DNA from: Jimgerdemannia flammicorona
Taxonomy: Eukaryota; Mucoromycota; Endogonomycetes; Endogonales; Endogonaceae
DNA: 19,512 nt
Direction: 5' to 3'
Assembly: GCA_003990745.1 (NCBI GenBank)
Contig: RBNI01002150.1
Location: 1 to 19,512, forward strand
The position numbers and the translations under genes were made by a program. Under the pieces are notes generated by a model. It was not told the origin of the DNA. It saw nothing but the letters and a program-made list of their open reading frames with translations, and ran no database searches. Every line of letters begins with the position of its first letter. Position 1 is the first letter of the stretch. Positions 11,901-19,496 of this stretch are shown here, piece by piece.

Positions 11901-12441
11901 AATGTGATGCTCAATTTCTACTCAGATCACCTTATTGAGGAGGGTTGCTTTGACTGTGAGGAGTACCACAATGTAGGGCAGAAAGGGAGATATGTGCAGA
12001 TACCTGAACATTAGCTGGGGGAGTGTGAGGTACTTAGTGACTGCTGGAGGGCTGTTGGAGACTATTAGGGGTAGTGTATCAGAGTGATAGCATACAGGAT
12101 CAGTGGGAGGATCTGATAAATAAACTGGTAGGGGGGGGGTGAGAAAGGAGTGGCTTACCTTAGACTGGGTTTTGGTGATTTGGGTAGAGTTGGCCAGTCA
12201 CTGGCTATTTGTTTTTGAAGATAGGAGGAGACTTGACTGGGGGGACTGGTTGTTGTATTGGCAAGACCTTATGGAAGACATCTTGACAGGCTAGTGGCTT
12301 GGTTGGGGGCTGCAGGGTGGTTGAAAGTACTGCTTGGTGGAGAACTGTAGGCAGAGTCAGGAGAGGGTAGGGGTAGTGGGTGAGAAGATGCCCTTTATTC
12401 GTAATGATGCAGAGAGGGGCTCCCCTATGGAAATTAGATAG
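8956..12441 (+). pseudogene. LINE B ORF2: endonuclease/reverse transcriptase remnant
   Basis: Starts at ATG 8956 (MNSTINIFSLNMN), matching A's ORF2. Endonuclease remnants run to about 9640 and include GCDFNMV, VYTHW and a preserved LDHW near 9620. RT remnants include APGEDGLP (about 10380), VPQGDPLS (about 10785) and AFAD-N, so the second catalytic Asp is Asn (10914-10916). A deletion near 10750-10770 removes about 165 bp relative to A, including the motif-A Asp. The zinc knuckle survives in outline near 11950-12030 with EH-stop-LGEC. The last codons (about 12140-12441) show what A lacks beyond the window. Stops and frame changes are frequent throughout. The end is inferred from a TAG at 12439. 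Confidence 0.8.
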
Positions 12442-12477
12442 GGGGAGGGGATGATGCATAATTATGAATAGAATGGT

Positions 12478-12483
12478 AATAAA
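12478..12483 (+). promoter_or_regulatory. Polyadenylation signal of LINE B
   Basis: A perfect AATAAA lies 21 bp before the poly(A) tract. This is the normal spacing for a cleavage and polyadenylation signal and supports the 3' end of B. Confidence 0.75.
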
Positions 12484-12504
12484 TGGCAGAGTCCAAGTGA
12501 CTAT

Positions 12505-12522
12505 AAAAAAAAAAAAAAAAAA
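12505..12522 (+). other. Poly(A) tail of LINE B
   Basis: A run of 18 A residues follows the AATAAA and directly precedes the right target-site duplication, as expected for target-primed reverse transcription of a polyadenylated RNA. Confidence 0.88.
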
Positions 12523-12537
12523 GGAGTAATAAGATAT
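12521..12537 (+). repeat. Right target-site duplication of LINE B
   Basis: Matches 6798-6814 at 16 of 17 positions. The first two A residues overlap the end of the poly(A) run. Confidence 0.85.
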
Positions 12538-12739
12538 CAAAATATCATTAGATGACTGAAAGAGATAGATGTAGATTTGTTCCTACTATAAGATGTTAGG
12601 TATAATGAGGACTTGGATATTTTAGGCTGAACAAAAGAATGGGGTGGTTAAACTTTTTGGCAGGAGCATGTGGATATTCTAGTCAGGATGAATAAGGGAG
12701 ATATTGAGATTATTGGACATTAGAGGAGCAGAGTAGTGT
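12538..12739 (+). mobile_element. LINE copy E, right part (endonuclease fragment)
   Basis: Continuation of E's ORF2 after the B insertion. It reads LKEIDVDLFLLQDVRYNEDL, aligned with A's LKGLEADLFLLQDVR, and then TKEWGG and ILVRMNKG. Stops occur where A has Trp. E stops in mid-domain at 12739, where telomere repeats begin, so about 80% of E's ORF2 is missing at this point. Confidence 0.8.
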
Positions 12740-12753
12740 GGTTAGGGTTAGGG
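12740..12753 (+). repeat. Interstitial telomere repeats, tract 1
   Basis: GGTTAGGGTTAGGG, two TTAGGG units reading rightward. They directly abut a LINE coding fragment on the left and the PLE on the right. The next bases (GTGAAGGTTGTGGGG) could be degenerate repeats. The orientation is that of a right-hand chromosome end. Confidence 0.85.
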
Positions 12754-13205
12754 TGAAGGTTGTGGGGTTTAAGCAAAGATTTGTGCAAAAAATTGACAGA
12801 GTCGAGTAATAGCCATGTTAGATCACAGAAATCTTTCGAACATCTCTCATCAGACTTGCTATTGCTTAAATACCTTTCACTTGTCCACTTCAGACTTAGA
12901 AATTGGTTACTGTTTTACACAATATAACATGAAATTAATCATGAATGAGAGTGAATTACTTCTCGGGTTTCACAATTAGGTAGCTTTGATTCACTGATCA
13001 AATCGCATTAAAATAAAATTTTAATTAAGTTGTAATTGTATTACTAAGTGATTTTTCTTTAAGATTAGGGTCAGGCGCATGCTACCAATTAGAATAAAAC
13101 ACACATTGCATAGTGCAGGAAAAGGAAAGATGAAGTGTGACATTTCACAACTGGTTATATATATTATAGGGGTGTTTTGCCTGCCATAGATAACACCTTC
13201 TTGTT
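12754..13205 (-). other. Noncoding 3' region of the PLE
   Basis: AT-rich, with stops in all frames I read and no recognisable domain, including no GIY-YIG endonuclease. It contains a lone TTAGGG-like hexamer near 13064 that is not part of an array. It is most likely the PLE 3' UTR. Confidence 0.5.
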
Positions 13206-14338
13206 CTACTTCTCAACTAGCTTCTTTAAGTTGAGACTGCGATAAATAACTGGGCTGTACTTCACAGAACAGTGTTTTGACAGAGTATTCATCACTCTGG
13301 CAGTCAAAGATAGTGCATGATAATGGTAATGATTACCGGAATAATTGTGCATATATGGCATAACATTTATCTCACCGAGCTTTGGGCCAAACTCTTCATT
13401 ATTCATACGAGAATCCTCCAAAAGCATACGGGAGCGGTCTTGATATGATTCAAGACTCAAAAGGTAAGCAGATTCAGTTTAAAGGCACGTTGTATTAAAA
13501 ACTGATAGAATTCGGAAATCGCTATGTCATAATTATCATATTCTGATGAGTTCTAGATAAGGTGAGTATTCTCGCCTCTAAGCCATCCATCGATGTATAC
13601 TTATGGGTAATACATATCTGGCATAGAATATATATGAAGATTCATTTCTTTATTAAAGTTTCAGAACCGAATTGACCAAGTCTTATTGGCATTGATCTTC
13701 ACATATGCTTTGAGATCGCAAAATGTAACTTTATCAGCTATATATTGTGTGAAGTACAAACTAGAGCTCATTGTTTCTAACAATATTATAACATGCTTTG
13801 AAGCTTCATTGCCCTTGTCCATAATGATAATGATGTCATTGATAAATTAGAAGTAAAGTTCCAGCAAAATCCCTTGGTCATCAAGTCTTAATTCATGAAA
13901 GCCGATAAAGAGATTCGCTATATTGGGAGCTGAAGGCGTGCCCATTGCAATTTCTTGAATTTGTTGATAGGTACATCCGGCATATTGAATAAATGCGAAC
14001 TTAAGCACAAAGCGCAATACTTTCATATAATATCGGTGAGTATGTTTCTTAGAATGATCAAATTGTATAAGAACAACAAATATTTTCTATAGACATTCAT
14101 CGATATTAATATTAATATACATTAACTCAACATCTGCTGCTGGCAACGTCATGGATCTGGAAAAGAACTTTCCTTCAATATGATTAATTATATATTTGGA
14201 GTCGGGAGCTACCATTCGACATATAGAAATATATAGTTTTAGGTAGGCGTCTACAGCTCTCGAAGCATCACTAGTAATCCAGCTTTAGTTCGGAGAGATA
14301 GGTTGTGACTTAACAGGATTTTTATGAAGTTTTGGTAG
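13206..14338 (-). pseudogene. Penelope-like reverse transcriptase fragment
   Basis: Minus-strand reading from 14338 gives LPKLHKNP at the edge, then motif A as ADVELMYININI (Asp at 14132-14134; the family pattern is DVxSLYTNI). Next come YQQIQEIAMGTPSAPNIANLF (Met codon at 13943-13945), motif C as FINDI (13835-13846), a thumb region with MNLHIYSM and GWLRGE, and NSSEYDN. After one frameshift near 13460 it continues as SYQDRSRMLL and ends with SPVIYRSLNLKKLVEK before TAG 13206. MGTPxAPxxANLF and the late YRxxxNLKxLV block are typical of PLE RTs, which are relatives of telomerase RT. It is dead: at least seven in-frame stops, and the catalytic Asp pair reads Asn-Asp. The N-terminal region before motif 1 is missing. 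Confidence 0.82.
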
Positions 14339-14340
14339 AA

Positions 14341-14354
14341 GGGTTAGGGTTAGG
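14341..14354 (+). repeat. Interstitial telomere repeats, tract 2
   Basis: GGGTTAGGGTTAGG, about two units in the same orientation as tracts 1 and 3. It separates the truncated 5' edge of the PLE from the 3' end of LINE C with no other sequence between them. Confidence 0.88.
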
Positions 14355-14747
14355 CTTCAAGGAAGAATTTATTCATTGTAGAGAAGATAAGATACATCGG
14401 AGCAACAAAAGACAAAGACTCCTAAGATGAGAAAAGCAAAACGAGGCCAGCGAAGTAAACAACTAGCTAAGAAGTACAAAACAAAGGCCAGAGAGGTGAC
14501 CACCCTATGGGTGAGCTGGATAAAACCATTTTGTCATGGCCGTAGAGATAATAAATGCAAGAAGCAAAGAAGAGAGGGACTAAGAAATAATACACACTCG
14601 CTCGGCACCAACTACACGAACCGTATCGACAACCAAACACCAAGCGACTGAAATGAGATGAATAACTCAAAGCACTCTCAGCAACAGGGGAACCAACCAG
14701 GCAAATGAGGGGAAAGAAGGAAATAAAGAAAATGTGCGATCGCTCGA
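14355..14747 (-). other. 3' UTR of LINE C
   Basis: About 390 bp (about 580 bp if the TGA at 14934 is the true end of ORF2). I see no domain in it. It ends directly at telomere tract 2 without an A-run, unlike copy B. Confidence 0.6.
14368..14373 (-). promoter_or_regulatory. AATAAA near the 3' end of LINE C
   Basis: Minus-strand AATAAA lies 13 bp before the telomere junction. The spacing is short but plausible for a polyadenylation signal. If it is used, the tail has been lost or replaced by telomere repeats. Confidence 0.5.
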
Positions 14748-14933
14748 TCACCTAAGCATCTTTGTAATCTCGGCCAGGCAGAACCTGACCGCAAGATGGC
14801 CACCAGAATTACATATGGCGTCGATAGCATGGTAGGCTGTCTCGTGAAGAGCGTGAAGAGGGTAGGTACAAAGTTCCTCCTGCCATTCGTCACCGGTAAA
14901 CCAATCGAGTTGTTCATCTCGATCAGAAGATCC
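14748..14933 (-). other. In-frame continuation of LINE C ORF2 beyond TGA
   Basis: After the TGA, 61 codons run in frame to a second TGA at 14748-14750. The composition is protein-like (DRDEQLDWFTGDEW, LHETAYHAIDAI, FCLAEITKML) and continues past the zinc knuckle. The first TGA may be a recent nonsense mutation or a stop subject to readthrough. Confidence 0.5.
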
Positions 14934-17795
14934 TCAGAATGCAGAATACGAACCATCGAGAAGACCGCACCTGAGGAGATGGCCACGATGAAACTTATCT
15001 CCACAGGGGCAGGGGCGGGGTTGGCCAAAGTAGCCATAGTGCCAGGCGAGCGCGGAACGCACAAGCCGGGGGGGGAAGGAGAGGACGCGGTCGGCGCCCC
15101 GCGACCACAAGCGGCCTTTGGGGGTAATATACCGAACGAGAGCCTGGGAGGAGGAGGCCCATTCCTGCAGTAGCTGATCCCGAAGGAAGGACTGGAGGAA
15201 GGAGCAGAGCGAGCGAGTCTTGCGGACCTGGGGACGGAGGTCCCAGTACCAGTCGAGGAAGTCAAGCCAGGAGGTCCAATGCCGGAACTTGTCAATGATA
15301 GAATCCGGGGGACGCGTGACAAAGCGCTCGCTAAGGGGGCCGATGGGGTTGTTGCCGGACTTGCTACACCAATCCAGATGGGCTTGGAACATGCAGCAGA
15401 GGTCAGACGTACGACGAAGGAAGGAAGGGAGGCCAAGAATCGAGCTGCCAAGCAAGAGACGGCCGGAAAATCCAACCGCCCAAGCGACAGCGTCATCAAA
15501 GACCTTCTCGGGACGCTTCAATACCTGAAGCCCCGTGGTAGTAGCTGGGCAGGAGGCTCGTAGAAGGGGTAGGCTGTATTCCCGCTGAGGCCTAATAAAT
15601 GTCCGTATGATGACCAGCTTGACCATTGGCGACCAGAGGGGACCACGAGCATGGCAGAATCCAAGAGTTCGTTCCGCCTTTGCCGCATTCTGCAACGCAA
15701 GTTCGATAAAGTCAAACTCTTTGTTGGTGTACAGCACGCCCAGGTATACGTAAGAGGAGGGTCGCGGGCAAGGTTCGCCCCCAATCCGTATGGCACAGTC
15801 AGCTGGGCCAACATAACCACACTTCTTAGGATTGAGTTCCATACCGTTCACCAGGAGCCAATCCTCACAGAAGTCAATCATCCTTTGCCCTTCCGTGGCA
15901 GTGCGGGGGGTAAGGGCGATATCATCAGCGAAGAAGAGACCTAGGGAGAAGTCGTACTCCTTGAACAGTTCATCAAAGGAGGTGGCGAGGGGGTCGATAA
16001 AGACATCAAAGAGCCAGGGGGAGAGGAGGGAGCCTTGGAAAAGACCGCGCTCAGTGGGGACCGAAGGGGTAACGAGGCCATTAACGACCACCTGATAGGA
16101 ACAGTGGTTGAACAGGCTTCGGATAATGCTAAGGAGGGCCACATCGGCACCTCGCGCCTCAAGACGTGAAAGAATAAGCTTGAGGGGGACTCGGTCATAT
16201 GCCTGCCAGAGGTCGAGAAAGACACGGCGGCCCCATCCCTTGGCCCACGTCTCATGCAAAAGCAAGACATGGGAGAGGGATGAGAAGCGGGTTCGGAAGC
16301 CACCTTGGCAGCATGACATTTCTGTCAAGCTACTTCGGCTCTTGATGTATCCTTCCAAACACCGCTCGAAGAGTCTACGAAACATTTCAGTCAGAGCAAT
16401 AGGGCGAAACCCATCAATCATTTGTGAATCCTCCTTCTTGGGGATCGGGGCGATGATGGCGGAATTCCAGTGGCGGGGAGTGAGCCCCCAGACCACGCAC
16501 ATCTGGAAGAAGAAGGACAAGGCTTTGGAGAGGCTACAGGGGGTATCAGCCTCACCTGCCATCACCCGAAGGATCCGGACGTGTAGGGAGTCAGCTCCAC
16601 AGGCCTTCGAGAGGGAGTAGCTGCAGATAGCCCTCCAAACCGCCGGCTGGTCGAACCAACTCTGCAGTCTAAGAGCACCCACGCCAAGGGGGAAGACATC
16701 TTCTGAGTCATCAAGACGGAGGGAGGCATCTGGCTGGCCGAAGATAGTGGTAAAATAATTAACCACGTCGTTGAACACCGGGACAGTGGGGGATCGAGAT
16801 TGAAGGGGAGCAGGGGGGGTGGAGCGATACGCCCGCTTAAAACCACGGATGGCATCAGAGACCGAAGACGCACTGCGAAGGAGGTCCCGCCGAGGGAGTG
16901 GCGCCGCCCTGATCTCTCTTGCGTCGTACGAGCCAAGAATGTCCTCACAAACTGACTGTAGACCAGAGGTCAAAAGGGTATCCAGGGAATCAATGAACTG
17001 CTGGCAATCTTCCACAGAGCGAAAGCCAGCAACATGATCCCGGACAGAGTAGATGGACCTAACAACCGTATCGCAAACGATATCGGCTGATTCCCGAAGG
17101 TGAGCTTGAACGACCGGGTTGGTCAGGTATTTCGCAGAGTAACGGTGGACACCAGCCAGGGCGGCGATCGGCAAGGGGGAGAAGGGAAAGGAAACAGTAA
17201 GGAGAGAGGGGTGGTCGGTGGCGACAGGAGGGGTGGAGCAGGTAAGTGATGCGTAGAGGGACGCGGTGGCAAATGCGTGATCAACGCGTGTAGAGCCAGC
17301 CACCGGGGTCAGATGATTCAACGACCACGTCATCAGGGAGGTGTCGACGACATCCATCCGATCACGAGGACCAGAGTTGACGTCACCAAGGCGGGCACCG
17401 AAACGAGTGTTGATGTCACCGATCAAAAGCGCCTTGCCCGGAAAGGGACCAGACACAAGATCACGGAAACCACCAATGGGAAGAGAGGGGGGGGCGTAGA
17501 CCCCGACCAAAGCCAGGCCCTGGAATATGAGCCAGATATGGAAGGGATCGGCGGAGGACCCGGAAATAAGGGGGGCGAAACGGTTTGACACGAGGACCAC
17601 AAGCCCACCATTCTGGTGGCCCATGATCCTGTGCGACGTCGAAGGAGATGACATGTGAATGAGCGGAGAGGGACGCAGCGGAATATGCCACGTTTCACAT
17701 ATGAAAAGAATGTCGAGGGCAGGACCAATCAACCGACTGAGCACATCGAACTTATCCTGGGGTAGTCCGTGTGCATTGAGGAACCCGACTCTCAT
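14934..17795 (-). CDS. LINE C ORF2: APE-type endonuclease / reverse transcriptase
   Basis: 953 codons, uninterrupted. An APE-like endonuclease occupies about residues 1-200 with all key motifs: N7 in FLNAHGL, E34 in ICETW, D127/N129 in GDIN, D172 in RVDH, and D194/H195 in TDHP. The reverse transcriptase spans about 390-700, with PIPKKED and FRPIALTE, motif A LDLWQAYDRV (D528), QGSLLSPWLF and FADD (D624, D625). A C-terminal CCHC knuckle uses C929, C931, H939 and C943. It would nick target DNA and prime reverse transcription of the element RNA. The ATG overlaps the TGA that ends ORF1 if ORF1's frame breaks are bridged. After the TGA at 14934-14936 the same frame stays open for 61 protein-like codons, so the true C-terminus may lie at 14748. 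All catalytic residues that I can check are present, so activity is possible. Confidence 0.93.
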   Translation of the reverse strand: MRVGFLNAHGLPQDKFDVLSRLIGPALDILFICETWHIPLRPSPLIHMSSPSTSHRIMGHQNGGLVVLVSNRFAPLISGSSADPFHIWLIFQGLALVGVYAPPSLPIGGFRDLVSGPFPGKALLIGDINTRFGARLGDVNSGPRDRMDVVDTSLMTWSLNHLTPVAGSTRVDHAFATASLYASLTCSTPPVATDHPSLLTVSFPFSPLPIAALAGVHRYSAKYLTNPVVQAHLRESADIVCDTVVRSIYSVRDHVAGFRSVEDCQQFIDSLDTLLTSGLQSVCEDILGSYDAREIRAAPLPRRDLLRSASSVSDAIRGFKRAYRSTPPAPLQSRSPTVPVFNDVVNYFTTIFGQPDASLRLDDSEDVFPLGVGALRLQSWFDQPAVWRAICSYSLSKACGADSLHVRILRVMAGEADTPCSLSKALSFFFQMCVVWGLTPRHWNSAIIAPIPKKEDSQMIDGFRPIALTEMFRRLFERCLEGYIKSRSSLTEMSCCQGGFRTRFSSLSHVLLLHETWAKGWGRRVFLDLWQAYDRVPLKLILSRLEARGADVALLSIIRSLFNHCSYQVVVNGLVTPSVPTERGLFQGSLLSPWLFDVFIDPLATSFDELFKEYDFSLGLFFADDIALTPRTATEGQRMIDFCEDWLLVNGMELNPKKCGYVGPADCAIRIGGEPCPRPSSYVYLGVLYTNKEFDFIELALQNAAKAERTLGFCHARGPLWSPMVKLVIIRTFIRPQREYSLPLLRASCPATTTGLQVLKRPEKVFDDAVAWAVGFSGRLLLGSSILGLPSFLRRTSDLCCMFQAHLDWCSKSGNNPIGPLSERFVTRPPDSIIDKFRHWTSWLDFLDWYWDLRPQVRKTRSLCSFLQSFLRDQLLQEWASSSQALVRYITPKGRLWSRGADRVLSFPPRLVRSALAWHYGYFGQPRPCPCGDKFHRGHLLRCGLLDGSYSAF

Positions 17796-19289
17796 TGTGG
17801 GCCGGGCGCGTTAGCGCCAACAGCATGAGAAGCACCCGAAACGGAAGCCTCAGCTTCCAAATCCATCGCCATCTCCCCGGTCACAGCCACCGTACCACCT
17901 GCCTTCGAAGCAGGGCCGGCCGCCGGGGGGGTGGAGGAGGGGAGAGTAAGGCCAAGTTCCGTGGCCCAGGCCTGTAGAAGGTCTGCACCTCCGGCTGCTT
18001 TGTAGTGGCATCGCCCGCCAACTGCCGGACCCGAGCATGGAATGATTGGAGTACCCGTGCCTTCACGGCCTCCGTGGCGTTCTTGTTGCGTGGGAGCGCA
18101 GGGTCCCAGGCCGTCAGCACCGAGAACCCGAGCGCCTTCATCTTCTTTTGGAATGCCGTGATATAATCAGGGCGGAGAAGGAATTCGATGGTTGACGCCG
18201 AGACGTACGACATATTGAGAACCTTTGACAACATCACATGGACGTCATACAAGTTCTTCCGAATCTGCCCGATCTTGAGATGGGCAAATCCGTCGACGTA
18301 AACGCGCTACAACTGGGTGCCCTTCTCAGTCGGCGACAGATGAGAGGTCAGCTTGCAGGTCATGCGTGAGAGAGCGGCGGCGGCGGCAGCTCTCTCCGGC
18401 TCAGGGTAGGCCTGGGTCCTATCCTTGATAAAGACCTTCTTGGCGGCGGCGGCGTACAATTTAGGGGGGGAGGGGGTCGAAGCGGAGGACGAAGACGAAC
18501 CGGCAGCACTGGGACCCGCAGGCAAGGCCTGGGGCACAGGCTCGGGGGCCTTGGCCATACCCTTTTTAGGGGGCGTGGCTTTAGCGGCCGAGGGCGCAAC
18601 CATGGGAGTTGCCTCCTTTGGCGGCGCACCTGCTTGTGATGCAGCGGCTTTAGCGGCCCGCTTGTCTGCTCGCTTCTGGGCCTTCGACCGCATGTTCGCG
18701 GCAGGACCAGTAGGAGGGGGGGCCGAGGACTTGGGGGGGGCGGATGTGGAAGGGGCGGCGGGGTACTTCCCGAAGGAGCACCAGATGACGAGGGGGCGGT
18801 GGGCGCAGATCGCGCAGCAAGCTGCGCCATCAGCTGAGCATTGATTTTGGCCAGTTCGGCCACTTGAGTCAGCAGATCTGAGATCTGCTTCCTCATCACG
18901 GCCATCTCCGTGACCAAATCGGGGTCGGCTGAGGGGCCCGCACGACCGGCTGTCGGGGTCATTCCCAAACTAGTGTTCAGGCGACCGCGCTTATTCCGAT
19001 TGAGGGGCGGGGGCGTGAGAGAGAAAGATGTGCGCTGGGCGTCGTGGTCCGAATCAGAAGAGATCGCAATCTCTTCGTCATCTTCCGCATCGCACAGAGA
19101 AGATAAATACGCCGATATCGGTCGTGCATCCCCGCACGACCTGCACATCGCCGTAAGGCTACCCTCGCCGAAGCCGAGGGAGAGGAGACCGACGCCGCGA
19201 CATTCAGCGCAGCGGAGCGAGGCGCCGAAGCGCGCGAAGAGGCGGGTGGCGTTGCCGTCATCACCAACGACGGACGAGGTGGCCGACAT
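17792..19289 (-). pseudogene. LINE C ORF1, broken by two frame changes and one TAG
   Basis: Putative RNA-binding ORF1 protein. I place the start at ATG 19287-19289 (MSATSSVV), the first ATG well downstream of the TATA box. An in-frame upstream ATG at 19367 would lie at about the predicted transcription start. Landmarks: two CxxC pairs (C27/C30, C49/C52) that could bind one zinc; an acidic Ser-rich stretch; a predicted coiled coil at about 124-162 (MRKQISDLLTQVAELAKINA); a Pro/Ala-rich linker; a basic segment (MRSKAQKRADKRAAKAA) at 18693; and a compact domain starting RVYVDGFAHLKIG. The frame changes within the Pro-rich linker (best candidate the G8 run at 18733-18740) and again at G7, 17925-17931. 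One TAG lies at 18307-18309. The final frame ends in TGA overlapping ORF2's ATG. It is either mutated or partly a homopolymer sequencing artefact. Confidence 0.75.
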
Positions 19290-19308
19290 TGCCGAAATAG
19301 GCGAAGGT

Positions 19309-19327
19309 GTGTTTGTTTGTTTGTTTG
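19309..19327 (+). repeat. TTTG tetranucleotide microsatellite
   Basis: Four to five tandem GTTT units on the plus strand (CAAA repeats in the element's 5' UTR on the minus strand), immediately before ORF1. Confidence 0.85.
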
Positions 19328-19342
19328 AAATTGTGAAACGTG

Positions 19343-19354
19343 GGTCACGTGACC
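19343..19354. promoter_or_regulatory. Palindromic E-box (GGTCACGTGACC)
   Basis: A perfect 12-bp palindrome centred on CACGTG, the core bound by Cbf1/Pho4/USF-type bHLH factors. It lies about 40 bp downstream of the TATA box on the element's sense strand, so it would be near or within the transcribed leader. Confidence 0.5.
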
Positions 19355-19391
19355 TTTGTTTGTGCAACGAAAAAATAATGGGGAAGGGGGG

Positions 19392-19399
19392 TATTTATA
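19392..19399 (-). promoter_or_regulatory. TATA box of LINE C (TATAAATA)
   Basis: Minus-strand TATAAATA flanked by GGG and CCC. It predicts transcription starting at about 19362-19370, roughly 75 bp before the ORF1 ATG. It is about 100 bp inside the element's apparent 5' end. Confidence 0.6.
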
Positions 19400-19490
19400 C
19401 CCGATGAGAGGCTTAGCTAATCAAAGTGACTGCTTTCTTAATTTGGAATAGCTTCGGGCCGTAAAGCCGAGTCTAACCAAATGGGGAAAT

Positions 19491-19496
19491 CACGTG
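19491..19496. promoter_or_regulatory. Second CACGTG E-box beside telomere tract 3
   Basis: CACGTG four bases from the telomere repeats, about 90 bp upstream of the TATA box, a typical place for an activator site. Confidence 0.4.

Larger units (their letters stand above)
6815..12522 (+). mobile_element. LINE copy B, full-length decayed element with poly(A) tail
   Basis: About 5.7 kb, plus strand, same family as A. It has a 5' leader (6815-6899), ORF1 (6900-8921), ORF2 (8956 to about 12441), a short 3' UTR, AATAAA at 12478 and an 18-A tail. It is bounded by a 17-bp target-site duplication, and the interrupted E sequence joins in alignment across it, so B is a genuine nested retrotransposition. 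ORF1 keeps one frame but has stops; ORF2 has many TAG/TGA/TAA stops, frameshifts and a deletion of about 165 bp that removes RT motif A. Confidence 0.9.
12754..14340 (-). mobile_element. Degenerate 5'-truncated Penelope-like element
   Basis: AT-rich segment, unlike its neighbours, lying exactly between two telomere tracts. On the minus strand it encodes a broken PLE-type reverse transcriptase (14338-13206) followed by about 450 bp of noncoding 3' region. Its 5' edge is the telomere junction at 14340/14341, where the coding frame starts abruptly at the LPKxHK motif. The 3' end faces tract 1. I found no GIY-YIG endonuclease signature after the RT. Endonuclease-lacking PLEs attached to telomere repeats (Athena and Coprina types) are known in rotifers, fungi and other eukaryotes, and this architecture fits them. 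Confidence 0.8.

Noticed and set aside
1..12739. Stop-codon reassignment (TAG or TGA coding for Trp or Gln)
   Set aside because: TAG, TGA and TAA all interrupt the frames. TAG replaces Trp, Gln and other residues, and copies differ at the same sites. Mutation explains this better than a variant code.
5542..12739. Strong purine bias of the plus strand, flipping to pyrimidine left of 5541
   Set aside because: It follows the orientation of the LINE coding strands, which are G/A-rich, and is not a replication-origin or skew signal.
13060..13075. TTAGGG-like hexamer inside the PLE 3' region
   Set aside because: It is a single unit with no tandem neighbour, so it is expected by chance.
14427..14651. 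74-codon Lys/Arg-rich plus-strand open frame beside telomere tract 2
   Set aside because: It lies in the LINE C 3' UTR on the antisense strand, is short, and has no homology or start context to support it.
16108..16620. 170-codon plus-strand open frame, with others at 14796-15173, 15651-15944, 17277-17588 and 18425-19407
   Set aside because: All lie antisense or out of frame to LINE C ORF1/ORF2, and none has domain content.
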